From assembly GCF_900250115.1 (NCBI RefSeq), contig NZ_LT984804.1, positions 2,433,301 to 2,497,300 of the forward strand: a stretch of 64,000 nt of DNA. The letters run 5' to 3'. Below, one piece after another: positions 16,817 through 25,359 of this stretch (the first letter of the stretch is position 1; each line of letters opens with the position of its first letter). The notes under the pieces were generated by a model that searched no databases, was not told the DNA's origin, and was given only the letters and a program-made list of their open reading frames with translations. Source of the stretch: Cupriavidus taiwanensis (GTDB taxonomy: Bacteria > Pseudomonadota > Gammaproteobacteria > Burkholderiales > Burkholderiaceae). Position numbers and translations under genes: made by a program.

Positions 16817-17902
16817 ATGTCCACGGTTGCGCGCTTTGAGATCGGCTATACCCGCTACCTTGCCCCGCCGGGCGACACCACTCCTCCCACTGCTTCCCCT
16901 CCACCGTTCGCCAGCGACCCTGATGCGCTGGTGCCGCTGTACCAGGCGATGGTGCTGACGCGCCAGTTCGACCTGAAGGCGATCGCGCTGCAGCGCACCG
17001 GCAAGATCGGCACGTTCGCGTCGGCGCTGGGCCAGGAGGCCATCGGCGTGGGCGTGGCCTGCGCCATGCGGCCCGAAGACGTGCTGGTGCCCTCGTACCG
17101 CGACCACGCGGCGCAGTTTGTGCGCGGCGTTACCATGACCGAGAGCCTGCTCTACTGGGGCGGCGACGAGCGCGGCAGCGGCTTTGGGGCGGCGCCGCAT
17201 GACTTTGCCAACTGCGTGCCGATCGGCACCCAGGTGTGCCACGCGGCCGGCGCCGCCTACGCGTTCCAGCTGCGCGGCGAGCGGCGCGTGGCGGTCTGCC
17301 TGCTGGGCGACGGCGGCACCTCCAAGGGCGATTTCTATGAAGGCATGAACATGGCCGGCGCCTGGCGCGCGCCGCTGGTGATCGTGATCAACAACAACCA
17401 GTGGGCGATCTCGATGCCGCGCAGCGGCCAGACCGCGGCGCAGACGCTGGCGCAGAAGGCCATCGCCGCGGGCATTCCGGGCGAGCAGATCGACGGCAAC
17501 GACGTGGTCGCGGTGCGCCATCGCGTCGGCGAAGCGATCGCGCGCGCGCGCGACGGCGGCGGCCCCGCGCTGATCGAGGCCATCACCTACCGGCTGGGCG
17601 ACCACACCACCGCCGACGATGCCTCGCGCTACCGCGACGAGGCCAGCGTCAAGGCGCACTGGCAGCACGAGCCGCTATTGCGGCTGCGCACCCATCTGCT
17701 GGCCCTGCATGCCTGGGATGCGGCGCGCGAGGAGGCGCTGGTCAGGGCGTGTTCGCAGCAGGTGGCGCAGGCGGTCGAGACCTACCTGGCGATGCCGCCC
17801 CCGGACCCGGCCGCGATGTTCGACTGCCTGTACGCGGCCATGCCGGCCGAACTGCAGGCGCAGCTGGAGATCGCGCGGCGCTTCCCGGCGCAACACGGCT
17901 AG
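16817..17902 (+). CDS. 2-oxoacid dehydrogenase E1 component, alpha subunit
   Basis: A 361-residue thiamine-diphosphate E1alpha that decarboxylates a 2-oxoacid and reductively acylates the lipoyl group of E2. The ThDP motif runs from GDGGTSKGDF (from Gly164) to INNN (residues 191-194). The phosphorylatable-loop region (YRLGDHTTADDASRYRD) and SALGQEAIGVG are conserved. A GAGAGACC site precedes the ATG. It is first in an E1alpha-E1beta-E2 operon without its own E3, so it uses a lipoamide dehydrogenase encoded elsewhere. The substrate could be pyruvate, a branched-chain 2-oxoacid or acetoin; heterodimeric E1 makes a branched-chain or pyruvate-II type more likely than the classical AceE. Confidence 0.88.
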   Translation: MSTVARFEIGYTRYLAPPGDTTPPTASPPPFASDPDALVPLYQAMVLTRQFDLKAIALQRTGKIGTFASALGQEAIGVGVACAMRPEDVLVPSYRDHAAQFVRGVTMTESLLYWGGDERGSGFGAAPHDFANCVPIGTQVCHAAGAAYAFQLRGERRVAVCLLGDGGTSKGDFYEGMNMAGAWRAPLVIVINNNQWAISMPRSGQTAAQTLAQKAIAAGIPGEQIDGNDVVAVRHRVGEAIARARDGGGPALIEAITYRLGDHTTADDASRYRDEASVKAHWQHEPLLRLRTHLLALHAWDAAREEALVRACSQQVAQAVETYLAMPPPDPAAMFDCLYAAMPAELQAQLEIARRFPAQHG

Positions 17903-17971
17903 CCGCGCTGGCAGCGCTGTCCGCGCACTCGCCCACTCTCCTCCATCGAACCGGCCCACAGCGAGCGAACC

Positions 17972-18949
17972 ATGGCGGAAATCAATCTGGTCGAAGCAGT
18001 CAACCTGGCGCTGGCCCATGCGCTCGAGCACGATCCCGATGTGCTGCTGCTGGGCGAGGACATCGGCGTCAACGGCGGCGTGTTCCGCGCCACCGTGGGC
18101 CTGCAGGCGCGCTTCGGCGCGGCGCGTGTCATGGACACGCCGCTGGCCGAAGGCGGCATCGTCGGCGCGGCGATCGGCATGGCGGCGATGGGGCTGAAAC
18201 CCGTGGCCGAGATCCAGTTCACCGGCTTTATCTACCCGGCGGTCGACCACATCATCAACCACGCCGGACGCATGCGGCACCGCACGCGCGGGCGCCTGGC
18301 CTGTCCGCTGGTGGTGCGCTCGCCGTGCGGCGCGGGCATCCACGCGCCCGAGCACCACTCCGAAAGCCCGGAGGCGATGTTCGCGCATATGCCGGGCATC
18401 CGCGTGGTGGTGCCGTCATCGCCCGCGCGCGCGTACGGGCTGCTGCTGGCGGCGATCGCCGACCCGGACCCGGTGATCTTCCTCGAGCCCACGCGGCTGT
18501 ACCGGCTGTTCCGTCAGGAGGTGGCCGATGACGGTGCCGCGCTGCCGCTCGATACCTGCTTCACGCTGCGCGAAGGCAGCGACCTCACGCTGGTCAGCTG
18601 GGGCGCGATGGTGCAGGAGACGCTGGCCGCCGCCGACGCGCTGGCCGCGGAAGGTGTCACCGCGACCGTCATCGACGTGGCCACGCTCAAGCCGCTCGAC
18701 ATGCAGACCATCCTCGATGCGGTCACGCGCACCGGCCGCTGCGTGATCGTGCACGAGGCTCCGCGCACCGCCGGCTTCGGCGCCGAGATCGCCGCGCAGC
18801 TGGCCGATGCCGGGCTGTACTCGCTGGCCGCGCCGGTGCAGCGCGTGACCGGCTTCGATACCGTGGTGCCGCTGGCGCGGCTGGAATACACCTACCTGCC
18901 CGGCGTCGCGCGCATCGTCGATGCCGCGCGCCGGGCGCTGGCGGCGTAG
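17972..18949 (+). CDS. 2-oxoacid dehydrogenase E1 component, beta subunit
   Basis: A 325-residue E1beta transketolase-like subunit. It begins MAEINLVEAVNLALAHALEHDPDVLLLGEDIGVNGGVFRAT, with the Glu of LLLGEDIG in the position that activates ThDP. DTPLAEGGIVGAAIGMAAMG, RSPCGAGIHAPEHHSESPEA and VIDVATLKPLD follow, all standard for the family. It lies 69 bases after E1alpha and forms the alpha2beta2 E1 with it. Its specificity is the same open question as for E1alpha. Confidence 0.9.
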   Translation: MAEINLVEAVNLALAHALEHDPDVLLLGEDIGVNGGVFRATVGLQARFGAARVMDTPLAEGGIVGAAIGMAAMGLKPVAEIQFTGFIYPAVDHIINHAGRMRHRTRGRLACPLVVRSPCGAGIHAPEHHSESPEAMFAHMPGIRVVVPSSPARAYGLLLAAIADPDPVIFLEPTRLYRLFRQEVADDGAALPLDTCFTLREGSDLTLVSWGAMVQETLAAADALAAEGVTATVIDVATLKPLDMQTILDAVTRTGRCVIVHEAPRTAGFGAEIAAQLADAGLYSLAAPVQRVTGFDTVVPLARLEYTYLPGVARIVDAARRALAA

Positions 18950-18994
18950 GCGCCAGCCGGTGCGCACACCGTTCAAGCCTGCCAAGGAGGACCG

Positions 18995-20113
18995 ATGAGA
19001 GTCTTCAAGCTGCCCGACCTGGGCGAAGGCCTGCAGGAGGCCGAGATCGTGACCTGGCACGTCAGGACGGGCGACGCCGTCGCCGCGGACCAGCCGCTGC
19101 TCTCGGTGGAGACCGCCAAGGCGATCGTCGAGATCCCGTCGCCTTATGCCGGCACCATCGGCAAGCTGTTTGCGCAGCCGGGCGACATCGTGCACCTGGG
19201 CGCGCCGCTGGTCGCCTTCGAGGGCGCCGGTGACGATGCCGACGCCGGCACCGTGGTCGGTTCGGTGCAGGTCGGCACCCATGTCGCCAGCGAAGCGGCG
19301 CCGCCCGGCGCCGCGGCACCCGCGGCGGGCATGGCCTCGCGCGTCAAGGCCACGCCCGCGGTACGCGCGCTGGCGCGCCGACTTGGCGTCGACCTGGCGA
19401 TGGCCACCGCCTCCGGGCCGGAAGGGGTGGTCACCGCCGCCGACGTGGAACGCGTCGCCAGCACGCTGGCCGAGCTGGGCGCGCCCGAGGAACTGCGAGG
19501 CGTGCGCCGGGCGATGGCGCAGAACATGGCGCGCGCGCAGGCCGAAGTGGCCGCCGCCACCGTCATGGACGACGCCGACATCCACGCCTGGCACGCCGGC
19601 GCCGACGTCACCATCCGGCTGGTGCGCGCGCTGGTGGCCGGCTGCCGCGCCGAGCCCGGGCTCAATGCCTGGTATGAAGGGCAGACCGGGCGCCGCCACG
19701 TGCTGAAGAAGATCGACGTCGGCATTGCCGCGGACCTGCCCGAGGGACTGTTCGTGCCGGTGCTGCGCGATGTCGGCAACCGCGACGCGGCCGACCTGCG
19801 CCACGGCCTCGACCGCATGCGCGCCGACATCCGCGCGCGCACCATCGCCCCCGAGGAAATGCGCGGCAACACCATCACGCTGTCCAACTTCGGCATGATC
19901 GCGGGGCGCTATGCCGCGCCCATCGTGGTGCCGCCCACCGTGGCGATCCTGGGCGCCGGACGCGTGCGCGACGAAGTGGTCGCGGCCGGCGGCGCGCCCG
20001 CGGTGCACCGGGTCATGCCGCTGAGCCTGACCTTCGACCATCGCGTGGTCACGGGCGGGGAAGCCGCGCGCTTCCTGGCGGCGGTGATCGCGGATCTGGA
20101 GATGGCGGAATAA
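18995..20113 (+). CDS. 2-oxoacid dehydrogenase E2 (dihydrolipoamide acyltransferase), unusual active site
   Basis: A 372-residue E2 core. One lipoyl domain (about residues 1-78) carries Lys42 in VETAKAIVEIPSP; a peripheral-subunit-binding region follows (TPAVRALARRLGVDLAMATASGPEGVVTAADVERV); then the catalytic domain. At the active site the usual HRxxDG reads DHRVVTGG: His349 is kept but Thr353 replaces the aspartate. The Ser/Asn-containing NTITLSNFG segment is present. AAGGAGG precedes the ATG. The catalytic domain looks somewhat short for the family. The substitution occurs in some E2-like proteins as far as I recall, so activity is possible, but acyl specificity or oligomer state may differ. 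Confidence 0.86.
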   Translation: MRVFKLPDLGEGLQEAEIVTWHVRTGDAVAADQPLLSVETAKAIVEIPSPYAGTIGKLFAQPGDIVHLGAPLVAFEGAGDDADAGTVVGSVQVGTHVASEAAPPGAAAPAAGMASRVKATPAVRALARRLGVDLAMATASGPEGVVTAADVERVASTLAELGAPEELRGVRRAMAQNMARAQAEVAAATVMDDADIHAWHAGADVTIRLVRALVAGCRAEPGLNAWYEGQTGRRHVLKKIDVGIAADLPEGLFVPVLRDVGNRDAADLRHGLDRMRADIRARTIAPEEMRGNTITLSNFGMIAGRYAAPIVVPPTVAILGAGRVRDEVVAAGGAPAVHRVMPLSLTFDHRVVTGGEAARFLAAVIADLEMAE

Positions 20114-20177
20114 GGCTCGCCGACAGCGGGCGCGCACGACGAAGTACGACGAGCGTTTCCAACACCAGCTGTGGGCT

Positions 20178-20215
20178 CCCTCTCCCGCGTGCGGAAGAGG
20201 GTTGGGGTGAGGGCG
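20178..20215. repeat. GC-rich palindromic intergenic repeat, copy 2
   Basis: CCCTCTCCCGC-GT-GCGGAAGAGGG, nearly perfect arms, followed by the TTGGGGTGAGGGCGG tail that marks this repeat family. It lies downstream of the E2 gene. Confidence 0.72.
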
Positions 20216-20271
20216 GTAGCGCCGACGAAGTACCAACGTCTGCTGCTTGCCACACGCCCGCCCGCACCCCG

Positions 20272-20297
20272 CCCCGCTCCCGCAAGCGGGAGCGGGG
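20272..20297. repeat. GC-rich palindromic intergenic repeat, copy 3
   Basis: Perfect 12-bp arms CCCCGCTCCCGC / GCGGGAGCGGGG around AA. With copy 2 it forms a pair about 95 bases apart, and it sits just before the promoter of the ribbon-helix-helix gene. Confidence 0.72.
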
Positions 20298-20333
20298 AGC
20301 AACCCACTGGCTTCGGCCCAGTTTCCCCATGTA

Positions 20334-20339
20334 TATAAT
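20334..20339 (+). promoter_or_regulatory. TATAAT -10 box of the ribbon-helix-helix gene
   Basis: A perfect TATAAT in a region otherwise GC-rich, about 50 bases before the ATG. The expected -35 position holds no good match to TTGACA. Confidence 0.45.
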
Positions 20340-20389
20340 GCCCATCCAATCGCCGCCGCCATCACGGCCCGGGACCGCCGCACACCCTC

Positions 20390-20584
20390 ATGGAATCCAA
20401 GACCGCCCGCCTGACCATCCTGATCGACCCGGTCAAGAAAAAGGCCTTCGAAACGCTGTGCGCCGCGCAGGACCTGACGCCGTCGCAGGTGGTGCGCCAG
20501 CTGATCCGAGATTACCTGGCGCAGCATGGCGTGGATTACGCCACCAAGCCCAGGCCGGCGGGCAGCACGCGCCAGAAGAAGTGA
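20390..20584 (+). CDS. ribbon-helix-helix (CopG/Arc-like) DNA-binding protein
   Basis: 64 residues. The first strand MESKTARLTILIDPVKKKAFETLCAAQ and the helix LTPSQVVRQLIRDYLAQHG match a ribbon-helix-helix repressor; a basic tail (KPRPAGSTRQKK) follows. A TATAAT box at 20334-20339 lies 50 bases upstream, with no good -35. It ends 1 base before the convergent SulP stop. No toxin gene is adjacent, so it does not look like an antitoxin half of a pair; it may be an autoregulated repressor. Target unknown. Confidence 0.75.
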   Translation: MESKTARLTILIDPVKKKAFETLCAAQDLTPSQVVRQLIRDYLAQHGVDYATKPRPAGSTRQKK

Positions 20585-20585
20585 C

Positions 20586-22268
20586 TCAGCGCGGGGCGTT
20601 GCCCGCGCCTGGCTCGTGCGCGGCCAGCGCGGCGCAGCGTTGCGCCGCCTGCGCCAGCGAATCCGCGTAGTTGCCCTCGCCCAGCGCCGCCAGCACGCCG
20701 GCGCGCGCCAGCTTTTCCCGCACCTTTGCGTTGGCTTCGGACAGCACCACCGCGACGCCGCGCTTCTGCAGCGTGACGATCACCGCTTCGAGCGTCTGCA
20801 GGCCGGTCATGTCCATGAAGGGCACGCGGCCCAGGCGGACCAGCAGCACGCGCGGCTCGGTATGGGTCTGCACCAGCGCGCGCTCGCACGCCTCGACCGC
20901 ACCGAAGAAGAACGGACCGTCGATGACATAGACCAGCACGCCCGGCGGCATCGGGGCCGCGTCGGTGCCCGCATCGCCCAGTTCGCGCGCCACCGCCTCG
21001 GCGGCCTGGGGTGCGACCTCCACCGATGCCGACATGCGCCGCAGGAACTGCAGCATGGCCAGGATCACGCCGATATTGACCGCCACCACCAGGTCGGTCA
21101 GCACGGTCAGCGTAAAGGTGATCAGCAGGATCGCGACATCGGCGCGCGGGGCGCGCCGCACCATGCGCGCAAACTGGCGCATCTCGCTCATGTTGTAGGC
21201 GACCACGAACAGGATTGCGGCCAGCGCGGCCAGCGGCACGCTGGCCGCGAGCGGCGCCAGGAACAGCAGCACCAGCACCAGCGTGAGCGCGTGCACCACG
21301 CCGGCCAGCGGGCTGTTGCCGCCGTTGCGGATATTGGTGGCGGTGCGCGCGATTGCGCCGGTGGCGGCAAACCCGCCGAACAGCGGTGCCAGCACGTTGG
21401 CGATGCCCTGGCCCACCAGCTCCTGGTTGGAATCATGCCGGGTGCCGGCCATGCCGTCGGCCACCACCGCGGACAGCAGGGATTCGATCGCGCCGAGCAT
21501 GGCGATGGTGAAGGCGGGCCCGGCCAGCTCCAGCACGCGCGCCAGCGTGATGTCCGGCAATGCCGGCACCGGCAGGCCGCGCGGCAGGCCGCCGAAGGCG
21601 GTGCCGATGGTGGCGACGCCGTCGAAGCGGAACAGCGCCTGCGCCGCGGTCGCCACCACCAGCGCCACCAGCGGCCCCGGCACGCGCCGCAGCCAGCGCA
21701 CGCGGGGCGCGCCCACCACCAGCGCCAGGCTGCCCAGCGCCAGCGCGGTGGTGGCCGGGTGCCATTGCGGCAGCGCCTGCAGCAGGTGCCAGAGCTTTTC
21801 ATGGAAATGCGCGCCGGCCACCGGCGGCAGCCCGAAGAAATCGCGCCACTGGCCGACAAAGATGATCACGCCGATGCCGGCGGTGAAGCCGACGATCACC
21901 GGCGCGGGAATATAGCGGATCACGCTGCCCAGCCGTGTCAGCCCCATCGCCAGCAGGATCAGGCCCGCCATCAGCGTGGCGATCTGCAGGCCATCGATGC
22001 CGTGGCGCGCCGTCACCGCGGCCAGCACCACGATAAACGCGCCGGTGGGCCCGGCGATCTGCAGCCGGCTGCCGCCGAGCAGCGACACCGCCAGCCCGGC
22101 CACGATGGCCGTGTACAAGCCCTGCTCCGGCTTGGCGCCCGAGGCAATCGCGAACGCCATCGCCAGCGGCAGCGCCACCACCCCCACGATCACGCCCGAC
22201 ACCAGGTTCGGCAGCCAGTTGCCGCGGCGGAACAATCCGGCCAGCCAAGCTTCGCGCAGCGCAATCAT
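20586..22268 (-). CDS. SulP-family anion permease with STAS domain
   Basis: A 560-residue inner-membrane transporter. The SulP signature is visible near the N-terminus (SGVIVGVVALPLAMAFAIASG, PEQGLYTAIVAGL, SRLQIAGPTGAF), followed by about 12-14 helices, and the C-terminal 130 residues form a STAS domain (GVLVYVIDGPFFFGAVEACERAL, MTGLQTLEAVIVTLQKRGVAVVLSE). Family members carry sulfate, bicarbonate or dicarboxylates. GNWLPNLVSG at the start resembles the sulfate/bicarbonate group; substrate cannot be settled. It is divergent from the universal stress protein gene. Confidence 0.88.
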   Translation of the reverse strand: MIALREAWLAGLFRRGNWLPNLVSGVIVGVVALPLAMAFAIASGAKPEQGLYTAIVAGLAVSLLGGSRLQIAGPTGAFIVVLAAVTARHGIDGLQIATLMAGLILLAMGLTRLGSVIRYIPAPVIVGFTAGIGVIIFVGQWRDFFGLPPVAGAHFHEKLWHLLQALPQWHPATTALALGSLALVVGAPRVRWLRRVPGPLVALVVATAAQALFRFDGVATIGTAFGGLPRGLPVPALPDITLARVLELAGPAFTIAMLGAIESLLSAVVADGMAGTRHDSNQELVGQGIANVLAPLFGGFAATGAIARTATNIRNGGNSPLAGVVHALTLVLVLLFLAPLAASVPLAALAAILFVVAYNMSEMRQFARMVRRAPRADVAILLITFTLTVLTDLVVAVNIGVILAMLQFLRRMSASVEVAPQAAEAVARELGDAGTDAAPMPPGVLVYVIDGPFFFGAVEACERALVQTHTEPRVLLVRLGRVPFMDMTGLQTLEAVIVTLQKRGVAVVLSEANAKVREKLARAGVLAALGEGNYADSLAQAAQRCAALAAHEPGAGNAPR

Positions 22269-22372
22269 GCTTCGGTCCCTTCCATCGGTGCGGGGTGCAG
22301 GTGCATTGGATGATAACAGGATGTTAATGCCTGGCCGCGCCCTGGTGGCCTGTTCCTTATGCCGCGCAATTC

Positions 22373-22379
22373 CTATACT
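22373..22379 (+). promoter_or_regulatory. sigmaS-like -10 element of the usp gene
   Basis: CTATACT at 22373-22379 matches the preferred sigmaS -10 sequence; the -35 position (TGTTCC, 22351-22356) is poor, as is common for sigmaS promoters. A stationary-phase promoter would suit a universal stress protein. The ATG is 72 bases further. Confidence 0.35.
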
Positions 22380-22450
22380 GGAGTGGCTCGTCCGCCAGTG
22401 CGCGGACGCGCCAGGCTGGCGCGGTATCTCTCTGCAAGCGGAGGCTCATC

Positions 22451-22888
22451 ATGTACAGGCACCTCCTAGTACCGACCGACGGCTCCGCGCGCGCCGATGC
22501 CATGGTGGGCCGCGCCATGGCCTTCGCCAGCCGCATCGGCGCCCGCGTGACCGGGCTGCATGTGATTCCCGAGTACCACGTGCTGACCTACCGGCTCACC
22601 AGCCTGCAAGACACCAAGAGCAGCTTCACGGCCGAAGCCGCGCGCCACGCCGACGACTTCCTGGCCGCGCTCAGCCACAGCGCGGCGCAGGCCGGCGTGC
22701 CGTGCGACACCCTCACCGCCACCGACGACCATCCCTGGCAGGCCATCATCGCGTGCGCGCAGCAGCGCGAGTGCGACCTGATCGTGATGTCGTCGCATGG
22801 CAAGCGCGGGCTGCAGGCCCTGCTGATCGGCAGCGAGACACACAAGGTGCTGACCCACAGCACGATCCCGGTGCTGGTCTTCCGCTAG
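22451..22888 (+). CDS. universal stress protein, UspA family
   Basis: A 145-residue single UspA domain. It begins MYRHLLVPTDGSARAD, the first strand and ATP-contacting Asp, and ends LIVMSSHGKRGLQALLIGSETHKVLTHSTIPVLVFR with the Gly-rich nucleotide-binding loop, so this is an ATP-binding type. These cytoplasmic proteins are induced by growth arrest, oxygen limitation and oxidative stress. A peroxiredoxin gene follows 82 bases downstream in the same direction, which fits a stress theme. Ribosome site GGAGGC is present before the ATG. Confidence 0.88.
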   Translation: MYRHLLVPTDGSARADAMVGRAMAFASRIGARVTGLHVIPEYHVLTYRLTSLQDTKSSFTAEAARHADDFLAALSHSAAQAGVPCDTLTATDDHPWQAIIACAQQRECDLIVMSSHGKRGLQALLIGSETHKVLTHSTIPVLVFR

Positions 22889-22970
22889 CGGCGCAGCGAT
22901 GGCGGGATAGCGGGCAAGCGTGCGCGGCGACGCGCGATTCCAAACCAAGCCAACTGCAAGGAGCGCAACC

Positions 22971-23627
22971 ATGGCGATTCGACTGGGCGAGCAAGCCCCT
23001 GATTTCACCGCCGACACCACGGAAGGCCAGATCAGCTTCCATGAGTGGATCGGCGACGGCTGGGCCATCCTGTTCTCGCATCCCAAGGACTTCACGCCGG
23101 TGTGCACCACCGAGCTGGGCTACATGGCCCGGCTCAAGCCCGAGTTCGACAAGCGCAATACCAAGATCATCGGACTGAGCATCGATCCGGTGGGCGACCA
23201 CCAGCGCTGGGTCAAGGACATCGAGGAAACGCAGGGCTGTACCGTCAACTACCCGATGATCGGCGATGCCGACCTGAAGGTTGCCAAGCTCTACGACATG
23301 ATCCACCCCGAGGCCAGCGGCGGCGGCCCGCGCACCGCGGTGGACAACGCCACCATCCGCTCGGTGTTCATCATCGGCCCGGACAAGAAGGTGAAGGCGA
23401 TGCTGGTGTACCCGATGAGCGCGGGACGCAATTTCGACGAGGTGCTGCGGCTGCTGGATTCGCTGCAGCTCAACGCGAAGCACACCGTGGCCACGCCGGT
23501 GAACTGGAAGCCGGGCGAGGACGTCATCATCCCGACCTCGGTCTCGGACGAGGAAGCCAGCAAGAAATACCCGCAGGGCTTCAAAACGCACAAGCCCTAC
23601 CTGCGCACGGTGGCACAGCCCAAGTAG
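22971..23627 (+). CDS. 1-Cys peroxiredoxin (Prx6 type)
   Basis: A 218-residue peroxiredoxin that reduces H2O2 and organic peroxides. The peroxidatic Cys45 sits in HPKDFTPVCTTELG, the Thr/Cys/Arg site of the Prx6 subgroup, and the extended C-terminal half (NWKPGEDVIIPTSVSDEEASKKYPQG) is diagnostic for Prx6. There is no C-terminal resolving Cys; Cys85 (TQGCTVNYP) is not in a resolving position. Start ATG 22971 with AAGGAGC upstream. It follows usp on the same strand and ends in a gap with a large perfect palindrome. Confidence 0.92.
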   Translation: MAIRLGEQAPDFTADTTEGQISFHEWIGDGWAILFSHPKDFTPVCTTELGYMARLKPEFDKRNTKIIGLSIDPVGDHQRWVKDIEETQGCTVNYPMIGDADLKVAKLYDMIHPEASGGGPRTAVDNATIRSVFIIGPDKKVKAMLVYPMSAGRNFDEVLRLLDSLQLNAKHTVATPVNWKPGEDVIIPTSVSDEEASKKYPQGFKTHKPYLRTVAQPK

Positions 23628-23724
23628 CGCGACCGCGCGGCAGAGGCGAGAACAGGGAGAGCGAGGAGCGGCGGCACCAGGGAGCGCGGCGGCGCGGAGC
23701 CCGCGCCTGGCCGCGGCCGGGGCT

Positions 23725-23756
23725 TCCCGGCCGGCATCGCGCGATGCCGGCCGGGA
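23725..23756. terminator. 16-bp-arm perfect palindrome between convergent genes
   Basis: A perfect 32-bp palindrome, with arms TCCCGGCCGGCATCGC and its complement and no unpaired loop, about 100 bases after the prx stop. It would fold as a very stable hairpin on either strand and probably ends transcription from both prx and cheV. There is no T-run, so it is not a textbook intrinsic terminator. Confidence 0.5.
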
Positions 23757-23788
23757 GTGCACCGGCGGCCCCGGCTTGTCCACAAAAA

Positions 23789-23811
23789 ATATCCACAGGA
23801 ACAGTGGATAT
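23789..23811. repeat. ATATCCAC/GTGGATAT inverted repeat, copy 1
   Basis: ATATCCAC-AGGAACA-GTGGATAT. The left arm with the next base, ATATCCACA, is one base off the DnaA box TTATCCACA. A near-identical palindrome recurs at 31931-31955. Confidence 0.7.
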
Positions 23812-23953
23812 CCCCCCTCTTGACAACCGTGAAGGGCGCGCCCGCGCTGGAACCCGCTGGAGTGCCCGTTTTATAGGCAACCGACCGGCGTACGGGAATG
23901 GTTGCGGATGCTTGCATTTTGTGCCTGCCGTTCCGCCCCTGGTGGCGACGTGC

Positions 23954-24931
23954 TCAACGGGTCAGCACCGCGCGGATGGTGTCGGCCAGTTCCTTGGCGA
24001 CAAACTTGGCCACGTAGGCGTCGGCGCCAACCTTGCGCACATGCTCTTCGCTGGCCTCGCCCGACAGTGACGAGTGAATCACCACCGGCAGCGACTTCAG
24101 CCGGCTGTCGGCCCTGATCTTGCGGGTCAGCGTAAAGCCGTCCATCTCGGGCATTTCCAGGTCGGTCAGTACCAGCGCCACCTCGTCCTGGACCGGGCGG
24201 CCCTGGCTGGCGGTCTCGGCGGCGATGCGGTCCAGCAGTTCCCAGGCCTCCTTGCCCGACTTGGTCATCACCACCGGCGCGCCCAGCGCCTTCAGGCCCT
24301 GCTCGATCAGCCCGCGCGCCAGCGCGGAGTCGTCGGCGGCGATCACCCTGGCGCCCGGGCGCAGTTGCAGCTGCGGCCCGACCTCGCCCGGATCCACGTC
24401 AGGCTGGCGCGTGGGCAGAACGTCGCGCAGGATCTGCTCGACATCCAGTACCTGCACCAGGCGTGCCGCTTCCGCGCCGCCGCCGGCCCCATCCGCGCCG
24501 CCTTCCAGCTTGGCGATGCTGGTCACATGGCCGGTGCGCACGCTGGCCTCGGCCGAATGCACCTGGTTCCATTCCAGCCGTACGATCTCCTCGACCGCTT
24601 CGACCGCGAAGCCCTGGGTCGAGCGGGCGTATTCGGTCACCAGCAGGATGCCCAGGCCGCCGCGCGGCTTGCAGCCGACCAGCCGCGGCAGGTCGATCAC
24701 CGGGATCACCTGGCCGCGGATGTCCGCCATACCGAGGATCGACGGGTCGGCACCGACCACGGTCGTCACCGGCGGCATCACCAGGATTTCGCGCACCTTG
24801 AAGACGTTGATGCCGAACAACTCCGACTGGCCGGAATGTTCGGCCTCGCCGAGCCGGAACAGCAGCAGCTCGAACTGGTTGTTGTTGGTGAGGTTAGTCC
24901 GTTCGTCGATGTCCCTCATGGAACTGCTCAT
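23954..24931 (-). CDS. cheV: chemotaxis coupling/phosphoreceiver protein CheV
   Basis: A 325-residue fusion of an N-terminal CheW-like domain (about residues 17-175, with LLLFRLGE, GINVFKVREIL, ADIRGQVIPVIDLPRL and AVEEIVRLEW) and a C-terminal receiver domain (ARVIAADDSALARGLIEQGLKALG, with phospho-acceptor Asp in VLTDLEMPEMDG and Lys in YVAKF). CheV couples receptors to CheA and is phosphorylated by it for adaptation. It is alone here with no other che gene, so it joins chemotaxis proteins encoded elsewhere. The next ATG after four residues (MRDIDER) is an alternative start. Confidence 0.93.
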   Translation of the reverse strand: MSSSMRDIDERTNLTNNNQFELLLFRLGEAEHSGQSELFGINVFKVREILVMPPVTTVVGADPSILGMADIRGQVIPVIDLPRLVGCKPRGGLGILLVTEYARSTQGFAVEAVEEIVRLEWNQVHSAEASVRTGHVTSIAKLEGGADGAGGGAEAARLVQVLDVEQILRDVLPTRQPDVDPGEVGPQLQLRPGARVIAADDSALARGLIEQGLKALGAPVVMTKSGKEAWELLDRIAAETASQGRPVQDEVALVLTDLEMPEMDGFTLTRKIRADSRLKSLPVVIHSSLSGEASEEHVRKVGADAYVAKFVAKELADTIRAVLTR

Positions 24932-25072
24932 GCGTCGCTCCCGTGCCGTGCGTGTGGTGTGTTGCCGCCATCGTTGTCATCTGCCCGCGGCCGCGGCGGA
25001 TGGCGCACGGCAGGGTTCATGACTGGATATCGGCCGGGGGCAGGGGGAGTTGAGCGGCACCGCGGCCGGGGG

Positions 25073-25333
25073 CTAGCCCCCGGCCAGAGCCTGCAGGATA
25101 TGGACCTCGTCGGTCTCCTGCAGCGGCGCATCGAGCCGCATCAGCTGGCTGCGGTTGACGAAGACGCGGATATACGGCCGCAGCTTGCCCTGTTCGTCGA
25201 CGATGCGAAAACGCATGCCGGGAAACTGGCGCTCGAGGTCGTCGAGCAGCTCCGCAATGCTGGCGCCACGGGCCTCGACATATTCGCGCTGTCCGGTATA
25301 GGAGAACAGCGGCGTCGCGATACGGACCTGCAT
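25073..25333 (-). CDS. MoaD/ThiS-family ubiquitin-like protein
   Basis: An 86-residue beta-grasp protein: MQVRIATPLFSYTGQREYVEARG...LLDDLERQFPGMRFRIVDEQGKLRPYIRVFVN...TDEVHILQALAGG. The C-terminal Gly-Gly, the residue pair adenylated and thiolated in MoaD and ThiS sulfur carriers, is intact. GGAGGA precedes the ATG at 25333. It lies 26 bases after the beta-propeller gene on the same strand. No moaE, thiG or E1-like partner is adjacent, so it is either a stray molybdopterin-synthase small subunit or a sulfur carrier for another process. Confidence 0.85.
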   Translation of the reverse strand: MQVRIATPLFSYTGQREYVEARGASIAELLDDLERQFPGMRFRIVDEQGKLRPYIRVFVNRSQLMRLDAPLQETDEVHILQALAGG

Positions 25334-25359
25334 GGAAAGTCCTCCGGCGAAGGCGGCGC

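Larger units (their letters stand above)
23628..23953. other. 326-base convergent intergenic with two strong palindromes
   Basis: Lies between the prx and cheV stops. It holds no gene but contains the long terminator-like palindrome (23725-23756) and a DnaA-box-like inverted repeat (23789-23811), listed separately. Confidence 0.6.

Noticed and set aside
20390..20584. Antitoxin of a toxin-antitoxin pair
   Set aside because: The ribbon-helix-helix protein has no small toxin-like gene on either side; the convergent neighbour is a SulP permease.
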